Part shown: positions 45,251-56,509 of the stretch, piece after piece
How the letters are laid out: every line of letters starts with the position of its first letter
Numbering within the stretch: position 1 is the first letter of the stretch
DNA from: Podarcis raffonei
Taxonomy: Eukaryota; Chordata; Lepidosauria; Squamata; Lacertidae
Direction of reading: 5' to 3'
Assembly: GCF_027172205.1 (NCBI RefSeq)
Contig: NC_070614.1
Location: forward strand, 30,938,501-31,002,500
Length of the DNA: 64,000 nt
Position numbers and translations under genes: made by a program
Notes under the pieces: model-generated
Told to the model about the DNA's origin: nothing
The model's database searches: none
Seen by the model: the letters and a program-made list of their open reading frames with translations, nothing else

Positions 45251-45479
45251 ATATTTTGTCTTCACTGATAATTTCTTGAGCACAACCTTAGATGTACCTT
45301 AAAATCCCACTTCAGGCAAATTTTGGTAATTTTTTTAGAACTGAAGTCATTCACAGGTGAATTCTTCAAAATATTCCTCTGGTTAACTTCCATCATTATG
45401 ACGTTGGGAACCAATATGTTTCAGGCACTTTTGTTCCAAAGGTAACAGAAAGGTGAATAAAAGAGATGGCAATTCTGTA

Positions 45480-46050
45480 TTTTAAATAACTAATACCACA
45501 ATGCTAAGGATTGACGTAACATGGAAACCTTCACTGCTAAGAGTTCTTTTAGACATTTCATGGATAACTCTAATCTTGGATCCCCAGTCTTGGGAGGGAT
45601 ATTGGCACCATTTGGAAAAGAGTATCTGTGGCCAGGAGACTGCCACCCCTACTCCCATGAGCATCTTTCACCAACTGCTTGCCATATTTCTGATATGCAA
45701 ACTTCACAAAATGCACCAGCTCTCAACACTATCAACTATAGCCTACGGAACGTAGCAATTGGCAGTTAAGACATTGGTGGGGAATTGAAAGCATTTACTC
45801 TTGGAAATTAAGATTGTCCAGAGAAATTGAATTGAATTATGTCCATTTGTCTTAACTGGTGGAGTGAAGACTTAAAGGCTTCCAGAATAGCATGGAGCTT
45901 TTCAATGAAATCCAAACATAAAAGATTTTGTGACTCTTTGGGACATTTTAGCCAAGCCATGCTCTACTGTCCTACACCTGATATCACATCTGCAATGTAT
46001 TTCATGTCAAACCTCTCTTTGTTAATGACTTGCAGTGTTCTTCTTTAATT
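45480..46050 (+). other. Possible very old olfactory receptor relic, otherwise empty
   Basis: One frame near 45722-45766 reads APALNTINYSLRN, like the TM7 motif PMLNPIIYSLRN. Another frame near 45985-46030 reads SAMYFMSNLSLL, like the TM2 motif TPMYFFLSNLSLL. The two are in the wrong order for one gene and the sequence between has no OR character. This could be chance or two decayed relics. Listed only as a hint. Confidence 0.2.
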
Positions 46051-46547
46051 TGTATCCCTAACATTCTATACTGAAATTGCTCTGAGTAGAGGTATGGAGC
46101 GCTATACACAAATCATTCAAATGAACAGAGTTGAGAAAGACAATTTTCAGCTTACAGTAAAAGCACACTTGAATGGAACCAGGTAAGGAAACCTTAATGG
46201 CTGCAGATATATTATGAAACATGATATCCCCCCCTTCACGGCTTTTCATTGTTTATTAAAATACCATTTCATTCCTGCATATTTTATTTTATACGTAGCA
46301 CATAATGATTCTAATTTTTTGTTTCAATTGCAGCTTCCTTTTTATATTGCTAGGTGTTTTTAAAATGGCATTGTGACTTCAAATGCAAAGTGCCTTTTGT
46401 ACCAGAGTGGTGGGATAAAAAAGCTTTAATAAAACACGAAATAAAGGATATACCTTAATATACACATTTTTACAAGCAATCTCCCCCAACAGAATGCAAT
46501 TTCTGCATTGTTTTCACTAAAAAAATGCATTCCTAGGTATAAAAGTA

Positions 46548-46906
46548 AAGGTAAAGGTACCCCTGCCCGTACGGGCCAGTCTTGACAGACTCTAGGGTTG
46601 TGCGCCTATCTCACTTAAGAGGCCGGGGGCCAGCGCTGTCCGGAGACACTTCCGGGTCACGTGGCCAGCGTGACAAAGCTGCATCTGGCGAGCCAGTGCA
46701 GCACACGGAAACGCCGTTTACCTTCCCGCCAGTAAGCGGTCCCTATTTATCTACTTGCACCTGGGGGTGCTTTCGAACTGCTAGGTTGGCAGGCGCTGGG
46801 ACCGAACAACGGGAGCGCACCCTGCCGCGGGGATTCGAACCGCCGACCTTTCGATCGGCAAGCCCTAGGCACTGAGGCTTTTACCCACAGCACCACCCGC
46901 GTCCCC
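46548..46906 (-). mobile_element. Sauria-type SINE, near full length (minus)
   Basis: The left end shows GTAAAGGTAAAGGTACCCCT (3' tail reversed). Then come the CACGTGGCCAGCGTGAC block, the AAGTAGATAAATAGGGACCG core (minus) and the tRNA-like head at the right end with the reversed B box GGATTCGAACC. The ORF across 46582-46875 is the SINE read through, not a gene. The target duplication is imperfect. Confidence 0.9.
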
Positions 46907-47288
46907 TAAAATACATATTTGTGTACAGGTTATTTATTGGAGAACTGTATGGCAAAATTCAGAGAAGTTTAAAGAGATTTCAAAGGATAGCAGCATTTTG
47001 TTTAAAATATTGCTTCAGGAAGTGTGGGTTATGTAGATTCAAATTAAAATGTGAATGAAATCAAATTTGTATTCCATTCCTGTTTCACAGATCCTTTCAG
47101 TAATGTATTAGTTGTCAGAATAGAACTGAAGATACTCAGGATCAAGTCCTTGTTCAGCCATGAAGCTCACTGGGTGACCATGGGACAATCACTGCTCTTT
47201 AATCTAAACTCCATCACATATGGTTGTGAGGATAAAGTAAGGAAACATTTATGCTATATTGAGCTGAGGCATAAATAAAGGTGGGGTG

Positions 47289-47335
<47 letters not shown>

Positions 47336-48499
47336 TGCACTATATTCTATAAGACCAGAAAATGCTTAAATGCCCACAGATTTCACATTCCAGACTGTGT
47401 CTTTGCACTTGACTCTAGCTACTGACTCCCCGCCCCCGTATTCTTACTAGAAATGAGTTTTGTCCCCAGACCTGTTGTTGAGATAGGCACCATGATGTGC
47501 ACCATGACAGTGTGTGGTTGCAACATTCACACCTGAGAACCATAATGTTCACATTTGATTAATGCTTACTCTGTGGTGATGAAAACTCTGCTTTGTTTTG
47601 TTTTTTTACCAAAGGTAGCATTGCCAATGGTCAGGTTCTCCATCCCCATTTTTGAGAATAGAGAGGAAGGTTGTGGGAGAGAGGCCTCATAAGAGAACTG
47701 TGGGAGTTGAAAGCTTGTCTACCTGCACTAGAAATACTGATGGGAATTTACCTAAAAGGGTAGCTTTAGCAAATGCCTATTCATTGTATTCTAATAGACC
47801 AAGCATAATTTCCAGATTCTTCCCTACCAAGCATTAATGAATGAGTTTGACTGTTTCATCTCCATACCAAAAGGGAAAATATATTTCTGCATGTACCACC
47901 TTTTGAACTCTCTAGAGGTCTTTTGACCTAAATTTCCCCACAACACTGTTTTATTATAATTCTATCCCTGATGGATTTTATCAGAGGAATGCTCCCAACA
48001 CTTTCCCTGCGGAATTAGGTTCCCTCAAGCATTGGATGGCATAACATACAGTGAATACGTCAAAATTCCACCTAGATGTGAGCATCGGCTTGTGCCTAGT
48101 CACTTCACTTCAAACATCCATATAAAATGTGCAAATATTAGGGTGGGTGGTGGAGCAATGCTCCAGTTTAGCAAAACTAATGCTGCACACCTGGTAGAAA
48201 ACATGCTGATGTTCTAGCAAATGTGTAGGTCGGAAGCAGGACTTGCTACCACTCTTATGCTTCCTCTGAACATGTGTCTGTTGAACAGTCACACAAAGAT
48301 AAATTATTTCATAAAAATCATACACATGGTCTGATTATAAAAGGGGGGGACTAAAAGCAGTATACATTAAGAATTTAGAAATGCTAAATATATAAAAAGC
48401 CATTGGAAAATTGTATCTTGAATGGCTCTGGAAACATAGGATTTTTGTAAATAATTTGATGTTCCTTGCAACTTTAGAGATAACACCACTTCTTTTTAG
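46907..48499. other. Intergenic, no gene seen
   Basis: Contains a (CA)n run (see next entry). The ORFs at 47051-47278, 47652-47837 and 48032-48325 are featureless. Confidence 0.4.
47290..47328. repeat. (CA)n microsatellite
   Basis: About 19 AC units following GTGGGGTGAT. Pure at the start, then ATACACATGC. Confidence 0.95.
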
Positions 48500-50151
48500 T
48501 GGATTAAATGCATAGAATTTTGTTGCTTCCATGAATTCATTGGCAGGGTATTCCCAACACTTTTCTTCAATCCTGAGCTGTATTGAGGGTGAGAGCACAT
48601 CTATGAAAATACCTATGTTTGGAACTCCATTTTTCACTGTTTTGGAGCAAGAAAGAGCAAGCACTCATTCTGCAAAGTAAGTTTTTAAGGGCGTGGGGGG
48701 TATGATTGTTAAATCTAAATCAAAGGTCATAAATTCTGATGAAACATGAATACACTTGCCTGTGTTTTAATTCTGGTGTTGAGGTGTGTGCATGTGTATT
48801 AAGGATGTTCCCAGCCGACTGGATGCTGTGCTGAGTGGTTGGCCAGGATAAGTAGATGGCCATGCCACCCCAGGGCTGCTATGGATTGCCTTATTTGAAG
48901 GGCAGGTGGAAACCCGTGAGTCTCCACAGTGGCTGGAGGGGATTGGGAAACAATCTAAAATGGTGCTGCATGTCTGGGGGAGAGAGGAGGTGCCACGTCA
49001 GGCTGCAACCGCCACTCACTGACAAGACAGTAAGCAGCCATTCTGGTGTGTGTGTATTAAGGACGGCAATGTTGACAACTAGATCCAGTTCCTAGGAAAC
49101 TCCCAACAATGGGATCATATGTATATTTATTTTGATTCATTTAGAATCATAAGCAAGAAAAGTAAAGGTGAGGGAAATAAACAAATGAGGAAAAGAAAAG
49201 GAAAGAGACATAATTAATGAATAAAATGCAAATGATTCAAAGCAGACTCGTGGGTGCCACTTGACGTCTCTCTTTTTAAATTATTCTACCTGCAAGGAGG
49301 ATGACTTGCATTTGGGACATTTGGAAAGCATGAGAGCTGATGAATAATCAAATTTAAATCTACACATTAGTCCAAGAGATGACAATTTTGTTGACTCACA
49401 CTGGAATTGTCACAGACTATGCCCATTTATTATGTTTTTAAGACAGTTGAGAATGTTGTGATGCTTTGAAAGCCGGAGTAAGAAAAGAGTGCAACATATT
49501 AATTGGCATCTACCCACTGTTCTTGATTACTGTTTGGCAAACTGACTCTATCAAATGAGCTTGCAATGTCATTAATACCTTCAGTAAGTTGGATGCAGTA
49601 ATACAAGGTTACCTAAACAATTTTTAGCAAGCTGCTTGTTTTTAAAAGGGTTCCTTGCACATTATTTCCAATGAAAAAGAAGGTGTAGTCTGCAAAACAT
49701 CAAACAGGGATAGACCTCTCTCCCCTCTCTGTCTCTCTCAATTCCACTCAGCCCCTGGAGATGTGGTTACACAATCACATTATGCCGTTTCCAGTGACAT
49801 TAATGGCCTCATTTTGAATATGTGTGGCAGGATCTGTGCTTTCTAACTGCTTAGAGAGATTTTAGTTTTGAAAAAGCTAAAGAAAACAAATAAGAGAATG
49901 GATATAAAGTCATTGGACCACCTCATAATTCTGTAAATTCACTAAGAGCCATATAAACACAGAAAGTAAAAATTAACTCATAATCAGATTTGCTTTGAAT
50001 TACAAAATATTTTCTTACTTAGCAGTTTTCTAGACTGCCTTTCCTTTCACAGGGTTATCTCAGGATAGTTCCTAATTCGGGATTAAAGTTCACATGATTG
50101 GATCAGGGCATGCTATATATTTGAGAATTTGAAACCTACTATATTTGACTT

Positions 50152-50517
50152 CAGAGGGACGCGGGTGGCGCTGTGGGTAAAAGCCTCAGCGCCTAGGGCT
50201 TGCCGATCGAAAGGCCGGCGGTTCGAATCCCCACGGCGGGGTGCGCTCCCGCTGCTCGGTCCCACCGCCTGCCAACCTAGCAGTTCGAAAGCACCCCCAG
50301 GTGCAAGTAGATAAATAGGGACTGCTTACCAGCGGGAAGGTAAACGGCGTTCCGTGTGCTGCACTGGCTCGCCAGATGCAGCTTGTCACGCTGGCCACGT
50401 GACCCGGAAGTCTCTCCGGACAGCGCTGGCCCCCGGCCTCTTGAGTGAGATGGGCGCACAACCCCAGAGTCTGTCAAGACTGGCCCGTACGGGCAGGGGT
50501 ACCTTTACCTTTACCTT
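50152..50517 (+). mobile_element. Sauria-type SINE, full length (plus)
   Basis: Flanked by a 12-bp target duplication tatatttgactt (50140-50151 and 50518-50529). Head GGGACGCGGGTGGCGCTGTG, B box GGTTCGAATCC at about 50220, core AAGTAGATAAATAGGGAC, block CACGTGACCCGGAAG, tail ACCTTTACCTTTACCTTT. It looks young: the head and core are well preserved. Inserted in upstream DNA of OR copy 1 only. Confidence 0.93.
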
Positions 50518-50879
50518 TATATTTGACTTATGAACTGATTAGTTTTGATTTCCAGCAGCACCATTATTCATGATGTGTTTGCACTGACCATGATATCACA
50601 TCACAAAATTGTGTTGTTTAAATGCAGTGAGTTCCTTCACTTATAAGAATCTTTATCCAACTGCATGTACAATTGGATCAAGTTTACTTCTTTACACTGT
50701 TTTAGCAATGCATACAAGTCAACACATTCAACTATGCACTGTAGACCACAAAAACTTATGCAATTATAAATTGGCTAGTATTTAATGAACTGTAAGCCAA
50801 ACCACTATTTTTGCTTCACCAAAAAATCTACCCAGGAAAGTGCTTTTTCTGCACTTTTTCACAATATGTACAGCTGTAC

Positions 50880-51030
50880 ATTATCAACATGTGGAAGATT
50901 GGGAGGTGGGAATATATGAGAAAGCTGAAAGTGAAACAAAACTATGCACACGTAGTGCTAGAAAGTAGAAAACTGTAAAATATAAAAGGACCCAAGAGAG
51001 AATTCTGAATCCATTCATTTTACTTCAGGT
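50880..51030 (+). promoter_or_regulatory. Candidate promoter and noncoding first exon of the 51641 OR
   Basis: Inference from conservation. A TATA-like block AATATATGAGAAAGCTGAAA (50911-50930) is kept in the duplicated copy at 56038-56056. About 100 bp further on there is a donor-like TACTTCAG|GTAATA at 51028/51029, which could join the 3' splice site at 51628. ORs usually have such a short noncoding exon. The paired position in copy 2 (CCAGGGAG, about 56151) lacks the GT, which weakens this exact exon call. No experimental support. Confidence 0.3.
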
Positions 51031-51640
51031 AATATATCCCAAAGTCTGAGAATAAATTAGGAAAATTTGGGAACAATGCCCATTTATGAGTGCTATTGTA
51101 GTCACACCTTTTTGGGGTCTTATAGAAAGCCACTGTAAGAACAGAATGATGAACCACATGGCTCTTTTGGCTGATTCAGCAGGCATTTAAAAATTCCTAA
51201 GGATTTTGTAAAATCTGTTTTGAATTCAAGCATGTGATAATTTAGACAATTCTTAATCCAAGTTCAAAGGCTTTTGTGTATGAGGTTTATGGGGTAATTA
51301 CATTCATTAACAAAACAGTTCTGAGAAAGATTGAAAATGAGGGGGTGGGAAACATAATGGTTTGGTCTGCATGCCAGGCTAAGCAAACCATAATTTAGCA
51401 TCAACATATGAGAAGGGGGGCTTCCAGGAAGAAAATTTAATCTATCTGCCATGAGATTTGAATCCACTCTAATGCCCTAACTTTCTCCAGACTAACTATG
51501 GATTTGTAGAATTCCTTTAACCTAAATTATGTTTTTGCCTGGTGTGACATGCAAGCCAGACCAGTATCAATAGTGTAATAACCTGATTTAATTAATAATC
51601 TATATCTGCCTTTTCCTCTTCCATACAGGATATCCATTCT

Positions 51641-52597
51641 ATGGAAGAGCTAGCTGAGAACCAGACCAGTCTAAATGAGTTCATCCTGGTAGGGTTTTCA
51701 TACCTTGCCGAATGGCAAATCTTGCTGTTTTTGTTTTTTCTGCTGATGTACATTGCTGCGTTAGTTGGAAACATGCTCATAATTCTGCTTGTGAAACTCA
51801 ACCATTCCCTTCAAACTCCCATGTACTTCTTTTTGGTAAACCTATCTTTCTTAGAAATAGGTTACACCACTAGTGTGGTGCCCCAGATGTTGGCACATCT
51901 GTTAACAAAGCATAAAAGCATTTCAAAAGCTAGATGTGCAGCTCAGATGTATGCCTTCACCATCCTGGGGCTGACAGAATGTTGCCTCCTGGCAGCTATG
52001 GCATATGACCGCTATGTTGCCATATGCCACCCATTGCACTACACAGTAATCATGAATCACCAAGTCTGTACACAGTTGGCAGCCGCAGCGTGGATTATTT
52101 GCTTCTTGGTACAAGTTGCTCAAACAGCATGGATCTTCAGCTTACCCTTCTGTGGTTCTAAACACATCCAGCACTTCTTTTGTGATATCCTACCAGTGGT
52201 GAAAACGGCATGCACAGATACCTACAAAAATGAGATTGCTGTCATGGCAGTGACCATCACTTTTATCATGAGTCCATTCCTACTGATTATCCTCTCCTAC
52301 GTCCGTATAATTTCAACCATCCTTAAGCTTCCTTCTGCTGAGCAAAGGCGGAAAGCCTTCTCCACTTGCTCCTCACACCTCACTGTGGTGACATTATTCT
52401 TTGGGTCAGGCCTCTTCACCTACTTAATGCCCAAGTCCAGCTACACTTCACGGAGTGACCAAATGAGTGCTCTTATGTACACAGTTGTCACTCCAGTTTT
52501 AAATCCCATTATATATACCCTAAGAAATAAAGAAGTGCAGAAAGCATATAAGAAAACAATTGCAAGGGTCTTCTCTCCACAAAACCCAACTAGCTGA
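51641..52597 (+). CDS. Olfactory receptor, family 10-like, tandem copy 1
   Basis: Intact 318-aa odorant receptor. The MEELAENQT start lies 12 nt after the 3' splice site TTTCCTCTTCCATACAG (exon from 51629). Features: NQT site (7-9); GN in TM1; TPMYFFLVNLSFLEIGYTT in TM2; ARC at the TM3 cysteine; TECCLLAAMAYDRYVAICHPLHY; EL2 FCGSK, FFCDILP, TAC; SYVRII in TM5; RRKAFSTCSSHLTVVTLFFG in TM6; PVLNPIIYTLRNKEVQ in TM7. LEIGYTT, TECCLLAAMAYDRY and the IFSLPFCG loop are typical of OR family 10. Its copy at 56510 is very similar, most so in the middle of the gene. Transcription is on the plus strand like its sister. The CR1 LINE starts about 250 bp downstream. Confidence 0.93.
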   Translation: MEELAENQTSLNEFILVGFSYLAEWQILLFLFFLLMYIAALVGNMLIILLVKLNHSLQTPMYFFLVNLSFLEIGYTTSVVPQMLAHLLTKHKSISKARCAAQMYAFTILGLTECCLLAAMAYDRYVAICHPLHYTVIMNHQVCTQLAAAAWIICFLVQVAQTAWIFSLPFCGSKHIQHFFCDILPVVKTACTDTYKNEIAVMAVTITFIMSPFLLIILSYVRIISTILKLPSAEQRRKAFSTCSSHLTVVTLFFGSGLFTYLMPKSSYTSRSDQMSALMYTVVTPVLNPIIYTLRNKEVQKAYKKTIARVFSPQNPTS

Positions 52598-52849
52598 ATA
52601 TCTGAGGAATGCAGTACAGAAAAAAGAAAAAAAGTAAACACGAAAGACGTAACAACTGATTAAGGGGATGTAAATATTTCATTCAAATGCAGCTTGTGGT
52701 TGCATTATTGCAGGAAGCCAACCAGATCCCAACCCAATGCAACCTGGACTGTCTGTATATCAGTGATCATTAAATCCACATGTGCTTTGATTATTTCTTT
52801 TTGTAGACTGCTGTACATGAACCTGCTTTTTACATGTGTCTTACATGAT

Positions 52850-53571
52850 TATTATGAGAGGCACAAATACAAGATGGGTGACACCTGCCTTGAGAGCAGT
52901 ACATGTGAAAAGGATCTAGGAGTCTTGGTTGACCACAAACTTGACATGAGCCAACAGTGTGACGCGGCAGCTAAAAAAGCCAATGCAATTCTGGGCTGCA
53001 TCAATAGGAGTATAGCATCTAGATCAAGGGAAGTAATAGTGCCACTGTATTCTGCTCTGGTCAGACCTCACCTGGAGTACTGTGTCCAGTTCTGGGCACC
53101 ACAGTTCAAGAAGGACACTGACAAACTGGAACGTGTCCAAAGGAGGGCAACCAAAATGGTCAAAGGCCTGGAAACGATGCCTTATGAGGAACGGCTAAGG
53201 GAGCTGGGCATGTTTAGCCTGGAGAAGAGGAGGTTAAGGGGTGATATGATAGCCATGTTCAAATATATAAAAGGATGTCACATAGAGGAGGGAGAAAGGT
53301 TGTTTTCTGCTGCTCCAGAGAAGCGGACAAGGAGCAATGGATCCAAACTGCAGGAAAGAAGATTCCACCTAAACATTAGGAAGAACTTCCTGACAGTAAG
53401 AGCTGTTCGACAGTGGAATTTGCTGCCAAGGAGTGTGGTGGAGTCTCCTTCTTTGGAGGTCTTTAACCATATGTCAGGAGTGCTCTGATGGTGTTTCCTG
53501 CTTGGCAGGGGGTTGGACTCGATGGCCCTTGTGGTCTCTTCCAACTCTATGATTCTATGATTCTATGATTA
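52850..53571 (+). mobile_element. CR1 LINE, 5'-truncated 3' end
   Basis: The open frame to 53488 encodes the C-terminal end of a CR1 reverse transcriptase: [83 protein letters not shown]. The 3' UTR GGGGGTTGGACTCGATGGCC ends in the CR1-type short repeat (ATTCTATG)n. It is not a host gene, although the frame is open for over 200 codons, so it is fairly young. Absent from the matching place in the second duplicated copy. Confidence 0.92.
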
Positions 53572-54651
53572 AAGAGCTAAGTTTGAAGCACACTCAGTAA
53601 CAATGGTTTTTCTGGTTTATTGCTTTCATCCAAATGACATCTTTTCTCAGTAAATATTAGGTATTCATTTACTCACAGACCCAATTTTGACACACACAAA
53701 GTGTGTGTATGACCACCTTTTAGATTTTACTAAAATTCTCCCCTGTGGGGAGTATCTCCCACACAAACGTTAGGTACCACCCAGTGCCCTACTGCCACTG
53801 CAGCCACCAACACCCTCCTTCAGTGATGAGCTTTTGGCACTGAAAACTGTCTTTGTTTCAGCAAGTGTCATTTTGTTGCTACAACTGTGGGTGAGCACCA
53901 GCAGCCAGTGCGCCCCACAGCAGCCAGTGCTCCTCCCACAGCCAGGCTGGGGCCAGGAGGCCACCCCTAATAACTACAGCCATGCTGATGTAAAACACTG
54001 ACAAACACACTAGATTAAGGACTGTGTATAACTCAAGCCCTTGTATAGTGTACTGGATGCAGCTGTTGGTATGCATACAATGCACTGCACGACCCACTCC
54101 ATTCATGTTAATCTAATCAAACATGACTACCTAGTCTTTTTTATCCATCCATTCATTTATTTAATAAAATTTATATATTTCTTGGATGTAGAAAAAAACT
54201 TGAAAGAGGTTTTGAGTACAGCCCCTTTTACCTACAGGAAATTAGATGGGTGAAATTTAGATTGCATTGAAAAGCTGTATTTTCAATTCCTATAAAAATG
54301 TGAGGTTTCTGGAAGTAATTGTAATTTCTTGCATCACCCAAGGATTAAATGCATATTTTTTTTGTTAGCCATTCTTACCCCCATGGGTTAGTTAGCAGAA
54401 AATTCCCAAACGTATTCCTTCAAAATTCAGTTGCATCAAGAATGAGATCACATATATGAAAATATCTTTGTTTGGTGCATCAAACAGCACGAAACAGCAG
54501 TTACTTCTTTTGCAAAGTAAGATTTTTTGGGAGTAAGGTATGGTTGTTACATCTAAATCAAAGAACTTTTGATCACGATTGACTATGTTTTAATTCTGGT
54601 ATGTGTGTCTGTAATGCTTTTATACTAGATACTGTTAGGAGTGTGAGATAC
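53572..54651. other. Intergenic; start of the second duplication copy at about 54400
   Basis: 53590-54380 has no feature I can name. From about 54400 the sequence matches the region starting at 48520. The minus ORFs near 53770-54106 are featureless. Confidence 0.45.
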
Positions 54652-54762
54652 TCTATCATCTATTATCTATCTATCATCTATCTATCTATCATCTATCTAT
54701 CTATCTATCATCTATCTATCTATCTATCATCATCTATCTATCATCTATATCATTTATCTATC
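54652..54762. repeat. (ATCT)n imperfect microsatellite
   Basis: ATCTATC and CATCTAT units over about 110 bp. It lies within duplication copy 2 and has no equivalent in copy 1. Confidence 0.95.
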
Positions 54763-55152
54763 TTCATTTTTATTTTACAACCAAGAAAATTCAAGCCATG
54801 AAAGAAATGAAGAAATAAAGAAATATAAACGATTCAAATCAAACTAGTGTGTGTTTGTCATTGTTTTAACTTATTCTACCTATAAAGCGACAGATCACAG
54901 TGAAGAAAAGTCACGGTGCTCATAGCATTCAAGCAATGGGACTTCAGTTTCATTTTCTGATCACATGTCCCCCCCCCCTTCCCCCAGTCTGCTCCATAAG
55001 GTTGCTAAACCTCCTAGAGCAGGTTTTGAGGGTGTGTGGGTGCTTCAGGAGAATCTAAGTTCCCATGCACAAGTGGAGTCTCTTCTGTGAGTGGAACAGC
55101 AGTGTTGAGTACAACCCATTGTACCTGGGTGCTTTCCATTTCATGGCTAATA

Positions 55153-55382
55153 AGACCCCTGACCATTAGGTCCAGTCGTGACTGACTCTGGGGTTATGCC
55201 GCTCATCTCGCTTTATTGGCCGAGGGAGCTGGCGTACAGCTTCTGGGTCATGTGGCCAGCATCACTAAGCCACTCTTGGCGAACCAGAGCAGCACACGGA
55301 AATGCCGTTTACCTTCCCGCCAGAGCGGTACCTATTTATCTACTTGCACTTTGACATGCTTTCGAACTGCTAGGTTGGCAGG
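55153..55382 (-). mobile_element. Sauria-type SINE, head missing (minus)
   Basis: Flanked by an exact 13-bp target duplication ttcatggctaata (55140-55152 and 55383-55395). It covers the 3' half: GACCCCTGACCATTAGGTCC (tail side), the ATGTGGCCAGCAT block, the AAGTAGATAAATAGGTACCG core (minus) and the GCAGTTCGAAAGC segment. The tRNA-like head is absent, as expected for 5' truncation. Confidence 0.9.
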
Positions 55383-55999
55383 TTCATGGCTAATAGGCGA
55401 TTGCAATTTGAAGTCTGCTTCACCAAACAGTTCAGATGAGCTGATACTGAAGCATGCTGTAAAACATGGGTGGGAGATCTGTGGGTGACCCCCAGGTTTT
55501 AGTGGAATCCGAGTTCCATTGTCCCTGACTGAAATGAAAAATAGTCCACCAACAGTTGGAAAACCACAGGTTCTTCATCCGAGCCTTAAAGGCTTTGATG
55601 CAAGGGGCAAAGAAATTAGTTTGTGACTTAAAAAATAATCTGCATGAATGAGTTCTGGCAGCATCAATAATAACAATATGATGGTATTGAACATGTGATG
55701 GCTTTTTAAAAAGTGTTGTGCTTTGCTCAGATATAATGTTGCTCTTTAAAGTGATAAAAAACAACTGGTGATAATCTTAATTGAAATGCATGTACAGCTG
55801 GATCAAGTTTACTCTTTTAGGCTTTTTTAAGGAATTCATACATGTCATCAGAAGCATGGTGGATTATTGACCATGAACAACTATGTAACGATAGATTTGT
55901 TAATATTTAAAGAGCTGCATCATTGACCACAGTTTTTGGTCAACAGCAAAAAAGCATAACACTGCTTCTTTCTTGCACTTTTTTCTCAACATGGACATC

Positions 56000-56160
56000 T
56001 GTAAACTAGCAATGTGCATGCACTTAGAAAGAGCAGGGATATATGAGGAAGCTGAAAATGGAACAAAATTGTGTCTACACAGTGCTCATTGAAAGATTGA
56101 GAAATATGAAGGGAACTATGGGAGAATTCTTGAATGTATTGGTTTTATTTCCAGGGAGAA
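56000..56160 (+). promoter_or_regulatory. Candidate promoter region of the 56510 OR (copy 2)
   Basis: Counterpart of 50880-51030: GATATATGAGGAAGCTGAAAA starts at 56038, followed by GGAACAAAATTGTG. Conservation of this short block while the surrounding DNA has diverged hints at function, but this is inference. No clear donor site is seen after it. Confidence 0.3.
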
Positions 56161-56509
56161 AGCCAGTTAATTTAGAATTCCAAACTCTGAGAAGGAATTA
56201 AGGAAAATTTGGGAACTTTTTTGCCTCCAGTAAGATTATCCTAATTACACTCGAGAAAGTTTCAATGGCTGCTAATCATAATGGCTTTATCTTACTTCCA
56301 TTGTCACAGACAGTAATCCTATCGGGAAGAGAGCTATTGCATTATTGTCATGTTTGAAGGCTTCCCATAGGCTTCTGTTTTGCCACAGTGAATTTAGGAT
56401 TATGCACTAGATGAGCCTTTTGTATGCTCCAGTTAGCTCTACTATAATTACCTGATTTAATACATGATTTGTATATATCTTTTCCTTCTCCATACAGGAT
56501 AAGCATTCT

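Noticed and set aside
46582-46875. 97-codon ORF
   Set aside because: Read-through of the SINE at 46548-46906; a similar peptide appears antisense in the SINE at 50152.
50156-50230. tRNA gene
   Set aside because: A and B boxes are present but belong to a SINE head: followed by the SINE core and tail, with target duplications around the whole unit.
52694-53488. 264-codon ORF as a possible host gene
   Set aside because: From about residue 53 it is the C-terminal end of a CR1 reverse transcriptase followed by the CR1 3' UTR and ATTCTATG repeats.
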